A DNA stretch of 64,000 bases from Thalassotalea sp. Sam97 (GCF_041379765.1 NZ_CP166919.1:248001-312000), one strand, 5' to 3'; shown: positions 7,962-17,590, numbered from the stretch's first letter. Made by a program: numbers and translations. The notes: a model not told the origin generated them from the letters alone.

Positions 7962-10900
7962 GATCATTAGCACAATACTTTTATGCAATTATAAAAAAAG
8001 ATTATATAAATTGGAAAAAAAATAATCAACGTGATGGGGTGCCAGGAAGGTTGATATTTAAAGAGTTTGACTCCCGGCTTGTCAATGAAATTATCAGCAA
8101 TTTGATAAATTTGAATGAATTTGAGCTAAAGCCATTGGGATCTGAAGAAGGCTTCATAATTGCAGTAGAAAATCACGAACACTATTCGAGTGTAGCTCGA
8201 CAAAAGTATGATTTCTCTGAGCTAGCTCACGAAAGAAACCGTGAGGGGAATTACTATTGTTTAATGTTTATAGCTGAAATCAAGCCTACTCTCGAACAAG
8301 TCACAGGGATCGATCAAAGCATTGTATTCGAGCGCACTGAACTAAAAGAGTGGATCAAAATAGCGAAAGATCAGCATAAGAATTCCATCGCATTTTTAGA
8401 GCAATATGTTGAAGGTCTTTCTAAATTTGTTTTTGAGTTAACTAATCCTAACTGGAATAACAGACCCTTTATTGAAATTGATAAAATAGATGCATTTATA
8501 AAAGCTGTTATCGATTCCACTATCACTGATGGGCTTTTTTATGATGCATTAGGACGTAATTGTACTCATCTTGGGGGAATAAATCGCTTAAATGAGTTTA
8601 CGGTATTGAAAGATGCTAACGGGGCATATCGCAAAGTATTTCGTAGTACGGTAAGCAAAACACTGTTTAAAGATATAGATTGGTGGCGAGCGATTCACAG
8701 GGATAAAGAAATAGATATTGACGAGATAAGAGCAAATATTAGACATATAAAAGATTCAACGAATGATTATGATGATTTTTGTAATGTAGTTAAAAACTAT
8801 TTTGAATCCTATTTTTCTGGAGACGAAAATTCGGCGATAAAATATAAAAATGAGTTACAAAGTAATTTTGACTCGATGAATCCATACTCATCTGTTCTCC
8901 AAGCTAAGAGCGCTAAACCTAAGTTTAAATTGGGTGAAAGTACTAAATCGTTTTTGATTGATAGCGATGTATCGGTAAGCGAAGAAGAACTTGAGTTATT
9001 AGAATTAATTGATATTGGAAAGCCTAAACCCGATATAAATGAACTAAGAAAATTTTATTTTAATTTCACTAAAGAAATATCAATTAACTCAGCTCTTGAT
9101 AAGGCATGGTTGAAACAGATAACAACATCTAAAACAACTGTTTGCAGAAATCTGATAGAAGGGCTTCTGACAGTTCTCTCCAAGTCTATATTAATTAATG
9201 GCATAGATAGCGATATTATCGAACTAAAGCTTTCAAAAGACAGAACGAAAAACAGCTTATTGCGTAAAAACTGGTTAGCACTTCAATACTTCAATCATGA
9301 GTATAAAGACTTAAACGAGTTTTGGAGCTTATTTGGTGATAACTTTAAACTTGATTTAGGCAAACCATTCGTTAAATTATTTGATACTCCTCCGGATAAA
9401 AAAGATCAGAAAGAGAGAGATGGTAAAGCGGCGAATGAACTTTCATTTCGTGTTTTAAGACGTTCTGCTTCGTGTGAGAAAACAATAATTGATAGTTGGG
9501 AGTTAAAATGGATTTTCAACCCACATGGATTTGAATCTTCTAAATATATAGATTTTCCAAAAGTAGAAGACAGAAAAGGCTTTTTTCATAAGCACCAGCT
9601 ATCTCTTGATCCTCTATTTTTGAAGCGCTCGGAGAGTACTCCAACAATAGATAATGTCCATATGTTTTTAGCTGTAGCTTCTAGTTTAAAAAAGGGGTGC
9701 GTAGTTAAGAAACTAGACAAAGAAGTCGACTTGTTTAGTAAAACACTCGACGAGTTACAAGCCCATAGTTATATTTCTGCGCAAGAGTTAGATAATGTTA
9801 AAGGCTTATACGCTAGTTTTGTTGAAGGTTGGATAAATTCTTTAAAATCAGTTTTAGACAGCCCTCTATGCTCAGATCTAACTTCATTTGGAAAGCAATT
9901 AGAAGAACTGATTCAATCAATTTTAAGACTAAATATATCAAAAGAAAAAACAGGAGATCTTTTATACGAGCTACTTTCGGCCCATACGATAAATGTTACA
10001 GAGAATAAAAATTATTCTGTATATTTACCTTGGTCACCGTACAGTCTATTAATGCAATCTCAAAGAAATTCTATGTTAATAGGGATAGCTGACAGGTTTA
10101 GACAAAAGAGGCTAGGGGTAGGTAACAAAAACGATGGTGTACTTGCTAAGGTATTGACAGAGCTATTCGAAAGTCATGGTAAGAGCTTTTATTTCCAAAA
10201 AATGCGAGATAATAATTATATCGATTTAATATGCACTAACGTTAATGCTGGTTATTTTGAATATGGAAATATTAGTAGCTCTAAAAATGCAATTAAAGAA
10301 ACAGAAATTAAGTCTGTGGTTAATGCGACTACTACTAAATTCTTAGAGACTTATCCAAATGAAAGACACCATCTCCAGGTTCTTTGTATCGGCTTATTAT
10401 CTTATGAACATATTCTAACTGTATACGAGGAATTACTGAGGTTAATTGAAAACCAAGAAGAGCAATTATGGATATCTTTAGGTGTTACGTGTGATGATAG
10501 AAACGCTTTAGATACGATATACCAGACTATTTGTGAAAGCTTTGAAAATAATAAAATTGATTCGAACATCACTATACGTGTAGTCAATAAGCTAGATGAT
10601 ATTGAGGATGGTGAAATTGATATTATCTACAATTTTGATCCCTTATTTGCGCATAATAAAGTGGCAAGCTCATCCCCTAAATACAACTATCAAGAACTAG
10701 GTGTCTTTAATTGGGAGTATTTAGCTTCTAGGAAAGTTCCTTCAGATCCTATTTCCAAAAAAGTATTATTTTCTCTCAATAATCATGTTCAGGATCGTAT
10801 AGGTTCAGTTTTTCATTCTGCTATGATGCATGTAAAAGGGCTGCAACCGGAAGATTCACTTTGTAGGGAAGTTAGTAACTCAGGTTTAACTGAAGAAATA

Positions 10901-13258
10901 TCTAAAGGCTTAAGTAAATGTAACTGGTTAGTTATTTATGATTACTTGCTAAATAAGGAAACGCTCTCAGCATGTCAGCGTATTGATACGGATAATAGTC
11001 GAAGGGTTTTACGTTATATTCAAGGAGAGGGAAGCAAACGCTCATTGGCAATTGTTACAGATAAGGAAACTCATCATATAACAAGAAGTTTAGCTAATGA
11101 TATAGAATCCTGGAGCCTTGTTCATCCCGACCAATTATACGCTCTAGTTGATAAGGTATTTAATTTAGCGAATTCGTTTAGTGGAGATACTCTTCTCCGC
11201 TCTGTTGGCAATGGAAATTTTTCGCATGATATTGTAGGGACAGCAGGTGCAACTTTCTTACTAGATAAGTTATTTGAGGGCGATGAAAAAATATCCCCAA
11301 TATTTTGGATTCACTTAGATGACTATATGAGTTGGTTTAAGTCATCAATAGAAGATGATGTATTCAAATCCATAGGACAAGTTGTAAATTATATTTCAGA
11401 TTTACTAGGTATCTACATATCAGTTGATCAAAATAAAAAAGCAACTATTAATATTTTAATTAGTGAATCAAAGTTAACTCGAGGCTCTGATGAGCAGTCA
11501 GAGAAATCACGTAAGCAAGTAAAGTCTACTGTTGAATTGTTACAGTCAATGTTTTATTCGTCCGAAAATATTGACTTTGTTTATTGGATGAATAAATTTT
11601 ATGAGTTTATCATCGGGCGCTTTAGATTCTCTCCAAATCAATTCAATTTTTATGAGTTAATTTCTCAGAACAAGCTCCGTATAAATGTTAATGTGTATGG
11701 GATCTCAGTTGTTTTTCATCACAATAATGATACTCAACCAACAGAGAGCATTGAGCTTTATAATAAAGACTATTTAACGCAGCTTAGTATTAGCTCTACA
11801 GATACTAGATCTATTTTTAGAGCTATGATTGATCCTAACTTTGATTTAGACATATTTGAAAGTTTAAATTTTATCCCATTGAGGCTCAATAGAAGAAAGG
11901 AAATCGGTCCGAAAGATATTGATATAGGTAGAGAGGTTGATGAAGCTGCAATTATAAATAAGCCGGGTGCTAATGGCGTGCTTGGTTCGGCTCATAGTTC
12001 CGGTGAGCACGAATCCGAGCAATTATCAGATCCTGATACTGATTGTCTTAAACCTCAACCCGAATCCCAACCAGCTGAAACCTCTGCTGCTCAGAATAAC
12101 TCCCTGAAATCAGCATTAGACATAACTCAGTCATGTGTGCATCTTCTGAAAAAAAATAGCGAAGAAAAAGAACATAGTCTCGACATCGATCAAGTTAAAG
12201 GAGGGATTCGGGAAATATTTTCTCATGAAAATTTACCATCAGTATTTAAAGAGTGTACGCTTACACCAAACTCAATAGTTGTGAAATTGCAAGGTAGCGT
12301 CAATCTTATCCCTGCTAAGGTTATGAAACTAAAGGATAGCTTTTTATCTGTGGTAGGGCTTTCTCTTCGACAAGTTTATCCAGATCCTGGCGTGTTAGTT
12401 TTAGTATTTGATCGCAAAGAGCGTGAAAAGGTTTATTTTGGAGATCTTTTGGAGGCTTCACTTGAGGAACGAACGAAGACGATTGAGAGTGATTTTAATA
12501 ATAAAGTTCTTTTAGGATTAAATGAGTTTAGTAATAAAAACGTATTCTTTAAACTTGATGGTGCTAGTCCGCACGCATTAATTGGAGGACAAACGAAGTC
12601 AGGTAAATCTATATTGATGAATAACATGATTGTAGATTTATTAATGACTAACTCTCCTAGTCACTTAAAGTTAAGGCTGTTTGATCCAAAGCAAGTCGAA
12701 TTTATTGCCTATACTAAAGCCCCTCATTTAGCACATCCTGTCGTACTAGATAAAGATACGGCAGTGTCACGGCTTCAAGAACTAGAAGAATTAATGAATG
12801 AGAGATATCGATGCCTAATGACACTAGGGGTTAGAGACTTTGAGGCTCACAATAGAAAATACCCTGATAATCAAATGTCACGCGAAGTCGTTTTTTTTGA
12901 TGAATTGGCAGATTGGATATTAGATAAGGATTTTAAAGAACAAGCGAAGGATATCATAGTTAAACTATCATCCAAAGGCCGCGCGGCTGGTATTCATTTG
13001 ATTTTAGCAACTCAAAGACCGAGCGCGGATGTAGTTTTCCCTTTACTTCGGGCTAATTTGGACACCAAAATTGCTCTTAAAGTTGATAGGGATCAAAATT
13101 CAGAAATTATCTTGGGTGAGCCAGGAGCCGAGAACTTATTAGGTTATGGTCATGGTATAGTTAAGACAGAGGGTGAGACTCATTTTATTCAAGTTGGATT
13201 TACTGAATCATCGGTATTTGATGATTTAGTTGACAAAGTAATTGCGTATTGGTCTTAG
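7958..13258 (+). CDS. dptH: DptH/SspH, phosphorothioation-dependent restriction ATPase with FtsK/HerA-like domain
   Basis: This is the largest gene in the window, 1766 residues. The C-terminal part is an FtsK/HerA-type motor: Walker A GGQTKSGKS at about 1543-1551, then LFDPKQVEF, and Walker B VVFFDELADW with D1648-E1649, followed by GRAAGIHLILATQRPS, a typical sensor strand. A polar, Ser/Glu/Pro-rich linker at about 1345-1400 separates the motor from about 1300 N-terminal residues with no domain I recognise. DptH proteins are usually about 1650-1780 residues, so length fits. It should be the DNA-translocating engine of the DptFGH complex. A terminator follows at 13,293. Confidence 0.85.
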   Translation: MRSLAQYFYAIIKKDYINWKKNNQRDGVPGRLIFKEFDSRLVNEIISNLINLNEFELKPLGSEEGFIIAVENHEHYSSVARQKYDFSELAHERNREGNYYCLMFIAEIKPTLEQVTGIDQSIVFERTELKEWIKIAKDQHKNSIAFLEQYVEGLSKFVFELTNPNWNNRPFIEIDKIDAFIKAVIDSTITDGLFYDALGRNCTHLGGINRLNEFTVLKDANGAYRKVFRSTVSKTLFKDIDWWRAIHRDKEIDIDEIRANIRHIKDSTNDYDDFCNVVKNYFESYFSGDENSAIKYKNELQSNFDSMNPYSSVLQAKSAKPKFKLGESTKSFLIDSDVSVSEEELELLELIDIGKPKPDINELRKFYFNFTKEISINSALDKAWLKQITTSKTTVCRNLIEGLLTVLSKSILINGIDSDIIELKLSKDRTKNSLLRKNWLALQYFNHEYKDLNEFWSLFGDNFKLDLGKPFVKLFDTPPDKKDQKERDGKAANELSFRVLRRSASCEKTIIDSWELKWIFNPHGFESSKYIDFPKVEDRKGFFHKHQLSLDPLFLKRSESTPTIDNVHMFLAVASSLKKGCVVKKLDKEVDLFSKTLDELQAHSYISAQELDNVKGLYASFVEGWINSLKSVLDSPLCSDLTSFGKQLEELIQSILRLNISKEKTGDLLYELLSAHTINVTENKNYSVYLPWSPYSLLMQSQRNSMLIGIADRFRQKRLGVGNKNDGVLAKVLTELFESHGKSFYFQKMRDNNYIDLICTNVNAGYFEYGNISSSKNAIKETEIKSVVNATTTKFLETYPNERHHLQVLCIGLLSYEHILTVYEELLRLIENQEEQLWISLGVTCDDRNALDTIYQTICESFENNKIDSNITIRVVNKLDDIEDGEIDIIYNFDPLFAHNKVASSSPKYNYQELGVFNWEYLASRKVPSDPISKKVLFSLNNHVQDRIGSVFHSAMMHVKGLQPEDSLCREVSNSGLTEEISKGLSKCNWLVIYDYLLNKETLSACQRIDTDNSRRVLRYIQGEGSKRSLAIVTDKETHHITRSLANDIESWSLVHPDQLYALVDKVFNLANSFSGDTLLRSVGNGNFSHDIVGTAGATFLLDKLFEGDEKISPIFWIHLDDYMSWFKSSIEDDVFKSIGQVVNYISDLLGIYISVDQNKKATINILISESKLTRGSDEQSEKSRKQVKSTVELLQSMFYSSENIDFVYWMNKFYEFIIGRFRFSPNQFNFYELISQNKLRINVNVYGISVVFHHNNDTQPTESIELYNKDYLTQLSISSTDTRSIFRAMIDPNFDLDIFESLNFIPLRLNRRKEIGPKDIDIGREVDEAAIINKPGANGVLGSAHSSGEHESEQLSDPDTDCLKPQPESQPAETSAAQNNSLKSALDITQSCVHLLKKNSEEKEHSLDIDQVKGGIREIFSHENLPSVFKECTLTPNSIVVKLQGSVNLIPAKVMKLKDSFLSVVGLSLRQVYPDPGVLVLVFDRKEREKVYFGDLLEASLEERTKTIESDFNNKVLLGLNEFSNKNVFFKLDGASPHALIGGQTKSGKSILMNNMIVDLLMTNSPSHLKLRLFDPKQVEFIAYTKAPHLAHPVVLDKDTAVSRLQELEELMNERYRCLMTLGVRDFEAHNRKYPDNQMSREVVFFDELADWILDKDFKEQAKDIIVKLSSKGRAAGIHLILATQRPSADVVFPLLRANLDTKIALKVDRDQNSEIILGEPGAENLLGYGHGIVKTEGETHFIQVGFTESSVFDDLVDKVIAYWS

Positions 13259-13292
13259 GAGATCACTATATAGTTTAAACAGTTCGCTCCAG

Positions 13293-13331
13293 CCCCTGTG
13301 AGAGTTTGCTTTAATTTCACAGGGGTTTATT
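13293..13331. terminator. Terminator between dptH and the convergent methyltransferase gene
   Basis: CCCCTGTGA at 13293-13301 pairs with TCACAGGGG at 13317-13325 and is followed by a T-rich run. It should stop dptFGH transcription; the loop is 15 bases, longer than usual. It lies in the 102-base gap between convergent genes. Confidence 0.65.
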
Positions 13332-13360
13332 TCAATGACTAATGGCCAAGTAAAGTTGAT

Positions 13361-15400
13361 TTATGACTTATAGAATCTATAGCCTTTGATTTTGTATTGA
13401 TTTGATAAAATATCTGCCAAGAAGAGGCTGTTCATTACGGAGTACAAGTCGGCGGCCAACCCTAGCCTCTCAAAAATTTTAGATAATTTTTGATTAAAGT
13501 TTTTTTGTTTTTTAAAGTCGTCAAAACTGTCATCGATGTATTCAATTTTATTAAGTAACAAAGGTCGCTTGGCTTCATTGATATAATCAAAAAAATCAAC
13601 ATCTTGATCTACCATTTTAATTTTTACTCTTTCTTTCAACTGAGGTAGCGGTGTGTCATCAAAGCCTGTATATCCAAGCAAAGTCAATTTACCTGAGGTG
13701 ATATGAATTTTTATTAACTGAATATCATCTAGATCCCCATAAAGCTGAAGTCCGGCATATGTATATATCCGCAATAGTGGAGACAATAAATCCAAAAACG
13801 TCTTATGAAAGGTTAAAGAGTGAAGTTGCCCATTTTCAAAGTTTAACTTTGATGCAGGGAGGTAATCATTGGCTTTCATGCATTCTTTCGAAATTTTAGC
13901 AACATCAGATATAGAAAATAAAAGAGCTTTAGCTTCATTTTGTGCCGTAGTGTAATTATTAAAGAAAACCTTAATATCTCTTTTTAGATCTTCTGGTTGC
14001 TGTGTATAAGGCTTTCTTTTTCCAAATAGCTCTAGAGCGAAATATAGGGTTAAATCCTCTTTACGCATCTTCGCCGATGTTTCAAATTCACTTACGTCAT
14101 ACCAATCACATACAAGTTGAAAAGCTTTCTTATTTGAGCCAATTATTTCATTGATTTCTTTAGTCTTAGAAAATTCACCTTTGGTAGGACATCTACCGTA
14201 AGCTAAACAAGTCAGCCAGAATGACTCTAATAGGTCTGAGTTCTTTGTAAACAATAACCTTTTTATCTCTGCATTCGCTGGGGAAGGAGCCGTCTTTTGC
14301 TGCCACTGATAATGCCGTTTATTCCTATTTTGGAGGAAGTGCTGTTCTAGCTCCTTATCTCTAAATACATAATATATACCAGGCGAGGCAGCTACCGCCT
14401 CAGCATCTAATATGCTCTCGATATATGCTTTTAATTCGGCTTGATTAAAATATTTTTGAAACGTATTCCTTGAGGTAATAACACCGTCTTTATAAGGTGT
14501 GAACTGAGATAAGTATGATTCATTAGCCAACATTGCTGATATAACTAGCATCTTATCAGTTAGCTCCCAGGCGCCATGAATAGCCTCTATACGCTCATCC
14601 TGATCTTCAATAACATTGATAACATATCCAATGTTAACAATGTCACTAAGTAGCTTATCTGTGTCAGGCCTGAAGTTCGGGTCCCAGCCAATGGCATCTA
14701 AACCATGAGCTTCAAGTTCTCTCAGGTCATCCCCTCGACCACAGCCGTAATCAAAAATTGAGTAGTCTCCATTTAGAAAACCATGTTTAGCTAAGTTTTT
14801 CATTGGAGCTGATAGTTCGTGCCTAACTAGTGCTGTTTTATGGCGATCTATTTTTTTATTATCAATGTCAATTTGAACAGCTGAGGATCTGAAAAGCCTT
14901 CCATCCACTAGTTCATAGCCATGTTTTGCTATTATTCTTTCCCATGAATTTTTAAAGCCTATAACTCGGCTATTTTCATAAAGGCCAGCGGCTTCACCTT
15001 CTTCAGTAATCATTTTGAAGGTTTCAAATGCTTCATGCTCCTCAGGGACCATGGTTTCTTTTCTATGGAGTATTGGAGGATTGTCAGTGTCAGAATAGTC
15101 AGTCACGCGATGTTTAAGTTTTGATAAATCAATATTCACACTCTTTGTTAGGCAAGGGTATGAATCTTCGAAGAAGCTAGGGTAGTTTAATAGAGAGATT
15201 CGAAAATCATTTTTAAATACTTTTACTAAATTCCAATCATTATCATCAATCTTTAAAGCCTTCGCGATGTTTTGGATAACTTTTACTAATACTTGTGGAG
15301 TATCTTTGAATGCATCCTTATGAAAATAAATAGAATCAGGTAGTTTCTTTCCGACTTTTATTTGTGCTACTAATTCAGAAAATAGTTTTGCATCCATCAC
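13361..15400 (-). CDS. DNA phosphorothioation-associated putative methyltransferase
   Basis: The 679-residue protein carries a Rossmann-type SAM-binding motif, DYGCGRGDDL, at about 217-226, with an acidic residue at the end of the next strand (GWDPN, D240). This form and length match the family named DNA phosphorothioation-associated putative methyltransferase (TIGR04096). No NPPY/DPPY-type DNA amino-methyltransferase motif was seen, so the substrate is unknown. The start is GTG at 15400 or the adjacent ATG at 15397; AGGA lies 6 or 9 bases upstream. The frame overlaps the upstream gene by 4 bases, so the pair is coupled. It is convergent with dptH and probably an accessory of the same island. 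Confidence 0.75.
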   Translation of the reverse strand: MMDAKLFSELVAQIKVGKKLPDSIYFHKDAFKDTPQVLVKVIQNIAKALKIDDNDWNLVKVFKNDFRISLLNYPSFFEDSYPCLTKSVNIDLSKLKHRVTDYSDTDNPPILHRKETMVPEEHEAFETFKMITEEGEAAGLYENSRVIGFKNSWERIIAKHGYELVDGRLFRSSAVQIDIDNKKIDRHKTALVRHELSAPMKNLAKHGFLNGDYSIFDYGCGRGDDLRELEAHGLDAIGWDPNFRPDTDKLLSDIVNIGYVINVIEDQDERIEAIHGAWELTDKMLVISAMLANESYLSQFTPYKDGVITSRNTFQKYFNQAELKAYIESILDAEAVAASPGIYYVFRDKELEQHFLQNRNKRHYQWQQKTAPSPANAEIKRLLFTKNSDLLESFWLTCLAYGRCPTKGEFSKTKEINEIIGSNKKAFQLVCDWYDVSEFETSAKMRKEDLTLYFALELFGKRKPYTQQPEDLKRDIKVFFNNYTTAQNEAKALLFSISDVAKISKECMKANDYLPASKLNFENGQLHSLTFHKTFLDLLSPLLRIYTYAGLQLYGDLDDIQLIKIHITSGKLTLLGYTGFDDTPLPQLKERVKIKMVDQDVDFFDYINEAKRPLLLNKIEYIDDSFDDFKKQKNFNQKLSKIFERLGLAADLYSVMNSLFLADILSNQYKIKGYRFYKS

Positions 15401-16080
15401 AATAAATCCTTTATAAGTTTAATAGCTTCATCACCATAAGCTTTTCGGCTAGGAATTCTTTTACCATCTTTTGTTAAAGACATTAATTGTAGGTGGCGAT
15501 GCATTTCGTGACTTACGCTTACATGAATAGGTCTATCTTTTCCATAATAGTAGATTCTGTCGAATTCTAAATTGTTGACAATAAAGTCAACCACACGGTC
15601 CATATTCTTTTCGTAGCCGGTTACGTAAAAATCACTAGCTACTCCTCCTCGCTTGCATATTACTTTGTGCTTAGCGTTATGTTCATGACTTGAATGTTGA
15701 TCTATCGAGGGAGAAGTCCCTACAGGATTATTCTTTTGTATAAAAGTATTTAATTTGCCTGATACAAATCCGTACGTGATAAATATAGTGCCAAGCTCTT
15801 TTTCAATGGGTATTAAAATACACTTCAATAATGTAGCTATAGCTTCTACAGATAGACTTGTTTCTGGAAAGTTACTTAACTCAAAATCATGTTTTTTCTC
15901 ATACCAGTTGATAACACGTTTTGCCAAGTCATGCTTTTTAACAAGAGTAATATCATCGACCTTATAAAGGAATCTGCTCCCTTTTTTTACGAATTCTAGA
16001 TTCCCCTTTACGCGCTCATGCATTAAATGACAGTCGCTTATGCCAAGTAGGTCTTTTATTTCTGTCGTTGTAAGATACAT
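15397..16080 (-). CDS. Putative HTH protein with a hedgehog/DD-peptidase-like (M15) zinc domain
   Basis: The 227-residue product begins with a segment (residues 3-45) that resembles an excisionase/MerR-like helix-turn-helix. From about residue 98 it follows the outline of the M15/VanY/hedgehog fold: ITYGFVS (101-107, like the ITSGYRS strand), LN, then DQHSSH (127-132), GGVASDF (145-151) and RPIHVSVS (183-190). Candidate zinc ligands are H132 (or H129), D150 and H186. The H-to-D spacing is longer than the usual H-x6-D, so activity is uncertain. It is translated just before, and overlaps, the putative methyltransferase gene, which suggests a shared function. I do not know a named family for it; the fold call is by eye. 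Confidence 0.5.
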   Translation of the reverse strand: MYLTTTEIKDLLGISDCHLMHERVKGNLEFVKKGSRFLYKVDDITLVKKHDLAKRVINWYEKKHDFELSNFPETSLSVEAIATLLKCILIPIEKELGTIFITYGFVSGKLNTFIQKNNPVGTSPSIDQHSSHEHNAKHKVICKRGGVASDFYVTGYEKNMDRVVDFIVNNLEFDRIYYYGKDRPIHVSVSHEMHRHLQLMSLTKDGKRIPSRKAYGDEAIKLIKDLL

Positions 16081-16159
16081 TGATATTACTTTTGGAGTCT
16101 AGATTCATGCTTAATAAATTAGAATATTAGGCTATTTTAGTTGGGTTAGGTATAAGTAC

Positions 16160-16639
16160 TTGAATAATATTCCGATTTTAAAGTCTGTTTTTTATAGAAA
16201 AACTGGTAATCATTGGGAACGAAATTTATTTTGGCGTGATATTACTGAAACAGGTAAGCGACTTATAGTTGATACTGAGTTAGATAATTTAATTTACGAG
16301 GATTTCAAAACAGATAGATATCTTATATCTAGTTTCTTGGATGCTAAAAATATTTGGCACAAATTCGATAGTACAGCAACAACTTTGAATTTCAATTCAT
16401 TGATATCAGGTGATAGCTCCATAAGTTTCAGTAATAGCGGGTGGATGACAACATCTAGAGAATTTACACTGCTTGTGTTTTATCAATTTCTCGGTCAACT
16501 TGAATGTTTAGCAGCGTTCAGAGAGTTTATTTTTAGGGAGAGGTATGACTATCATGAAGACTGTTGTAATTGTGGCTTTCCGATTATTATCCCCGGTAAT
16601 ATAGAATTAGAACTTCTTGAACATATTGCTCGACGTTAA
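16160..16639 (+). CDS. Hypothetical protein with C-terminal cysteine motif
   Basis: I do not recognise this 159-residue protein. It is divergent from the HTH/M15-like gene, 79 bases away. The frame begins with TTG at 16160, with AGG about 9 bases upstream. It is rich in aromatic residues and ends with CCNCGFPIIIPG near residues 134-145, which could bind a metal as a single CxxC-type knuckle. No signal peptide or convincing membrane segment is seen. Base composition is AT-rich like the ssp genes. It may be a small accessory or regulatory part of the island. Confidence 0.5.
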   Translation: MNNIPILKSVFYRKTGNHWERNLFWRDITETGKRLIVDTELDNLIYEDFKTDRYLISSFLDAKNIWHKFDSTATTLNFNSLISGDSSISFSNSGWMTTSREFTLLVFYQFLGQLECLAAFREFIFRERYDYHEDCCNCGFPIIIPGNIELELLEHIARR

Positions 16640-16810
16640 ATTCACAATTTAACTTGACCACTACACTTTATGGTTAGACAAACGAGGACAATATCTTTTA
16701 AGCACCTTGTTGAGAGGCGTCTGAAAGTCTTTTAACGACTGATCAAAATAACCAACTAGACTGAACTATTTAACTTTTGTATATATTTTTTGATACAGGA
16801 AAATAAAGAT

Positions 16811-16846
16811 TACCTATCGTCATAGGTATGGTGTCATAGGTATGGT
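16811..16846. repeat. Tandem 14-bp repeat and palindrome at the resolvase 3' end
   Basis: GTCATAGGTATGGT occurs twice in tandem, 16819-16832 and 16833-16846. An overlapping palindrome, TACCTAT at 16811-16817 and ATAGGTA at 16822-16828, shares its right half with the first copy. Such a cluster at the end of a recombinase gene could be a recombination or binding site. Confidence 0.6.
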
Positions 16847-17397
16847 TACACCGTCCTCTCTTTCGAAACGCTATAAACGGTTGTTCTGCTGCATCCAAGC
16901 CTTTTAGCTATAGCATGTTTTGAGACACCAGTATTAAGCAGCATAATTATTTCTTCCCGCAATTTCATGTTCTTTTGTCTGCCTAAGTGCCTGCCCTCTG
17001 CTTTTGCTTTTTCTTGGCCTTCTTTTCTGCGTTGGTTAATACGTTTGCGCTCTAGCTCTGCAAATGTAGACATGACCGTAAAAATAACGTGACCAAGGTC
17101 ACTATTGATATCAACGTCGCCTAAATCTAGAAGTTTAAGGCCAATACCATTGTCTTTGAGCTGCTTTGCTATGGTGAGGGCATCTATTGTATTTCTTGTT
17201 AGGCGATCGGTCTTGGTAACAATGATAGTGTCACCTTCGCGAGCAAAGCTCATCAACTCGTTTAACTTGGGTCTATTTAGTGATTTACCCGATACTTTTT
17301 CAGAAAATATTTTTTCACAGCCAAGACTTGTGAGGTAGTCGATTTGAATTTGTAAGTCTTGATCAGTCGTGCTAACTCGAGCATAGCCTAATTTCAT
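16846..17397 (-). CDS. Serine recombinase, resolvase/invertase family
   Basis: The protein is 183 residues from the ATG at 17395-17397, which has AGGGGA about 8 bases upstream; the longer frame to 17478 is rejected because residue 1 of MKLGYARVSTTDQDLQ is the family's normal start. The catalytic serine is in ARVSTTDQ (S9). KTDRLTRNT, the LDLGDVD strand and FAELERKRINQR are typical of small Tn3-resolvase/Pin-like enzymes, and a C-terminal HTH (KHAIAKRLGCSRTTVYS) binds DNA. No transposase accompanies it. It marks the right end of the accessory island, next to core yicC, and may have helped move or resolve it. Confidence 0.9.
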   Translation of the reverse strand: MKLGYARVSTTDQDLQIQIDYLTSLGCEKIFSEKVSGKSLNRPKLNELMSFAREGDTIIVTKTDRLTRNTIDALTIAKQLKDNGIGLKLLDLGDVDINSDLGHVIFTVMSTFAELERKRINQRRKEGQEKAKAEGRHLGRQKNMKLREEIIMLLNTGVSKHAIAKRLGCSRTTVYSVSKERTV

Positions 17398-17410
17398 TAT
17401 TTTATCCCCT

Positions 17411-17444
17411 TGTGTACAAAATGTTTGGTGCAGTTGTGTGTACA
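17411..17444. repeat. Direct repeats upstream of the recombinase gene
   Basis: TGTGTACA is present at 17411-17418 and 17437-17444, 26 bases apart, and TTTTTGAACA recurs at about 17467 and 17518. The placement just before a resolvase gene resembles res-type subsites through which resolvases also control their own promoter. The match to a known res site was not tested. Confidence 0.4.
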
Positions 17445-17590
17445 GTACAGAAATGCTTATATATAACTTTTTGAACAACCTTATAGTACTTTTTTGATCT
17501 GTCCAGAAAGGTACACCTTTTTGAACACTTCGGGTGGGCTTAAATATTATTTGACTTAATGGTTGGCAGTGTTCGCAAAAACTGGAGAAG

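Noticed and set aside
1..13258. A canonical dndBCDE-dptFGH system
   Set aside because: No DndB, DndD or DndE-like gene is present; DUF4007 plus the large ATPase match SspB and SspC.
16819..16846. A possible CRISPR repeat
   Set aside because: Only two copies in direct tandem with no spacer; no cas genes anywhere in the window.
17398..17478. A 27-residue N-terminal extension of the recombinase
   Set aside because: The ATG at 17397 has a good ribosome site and gives the normal family start; the extension covers the repeat-bearing promoter region.
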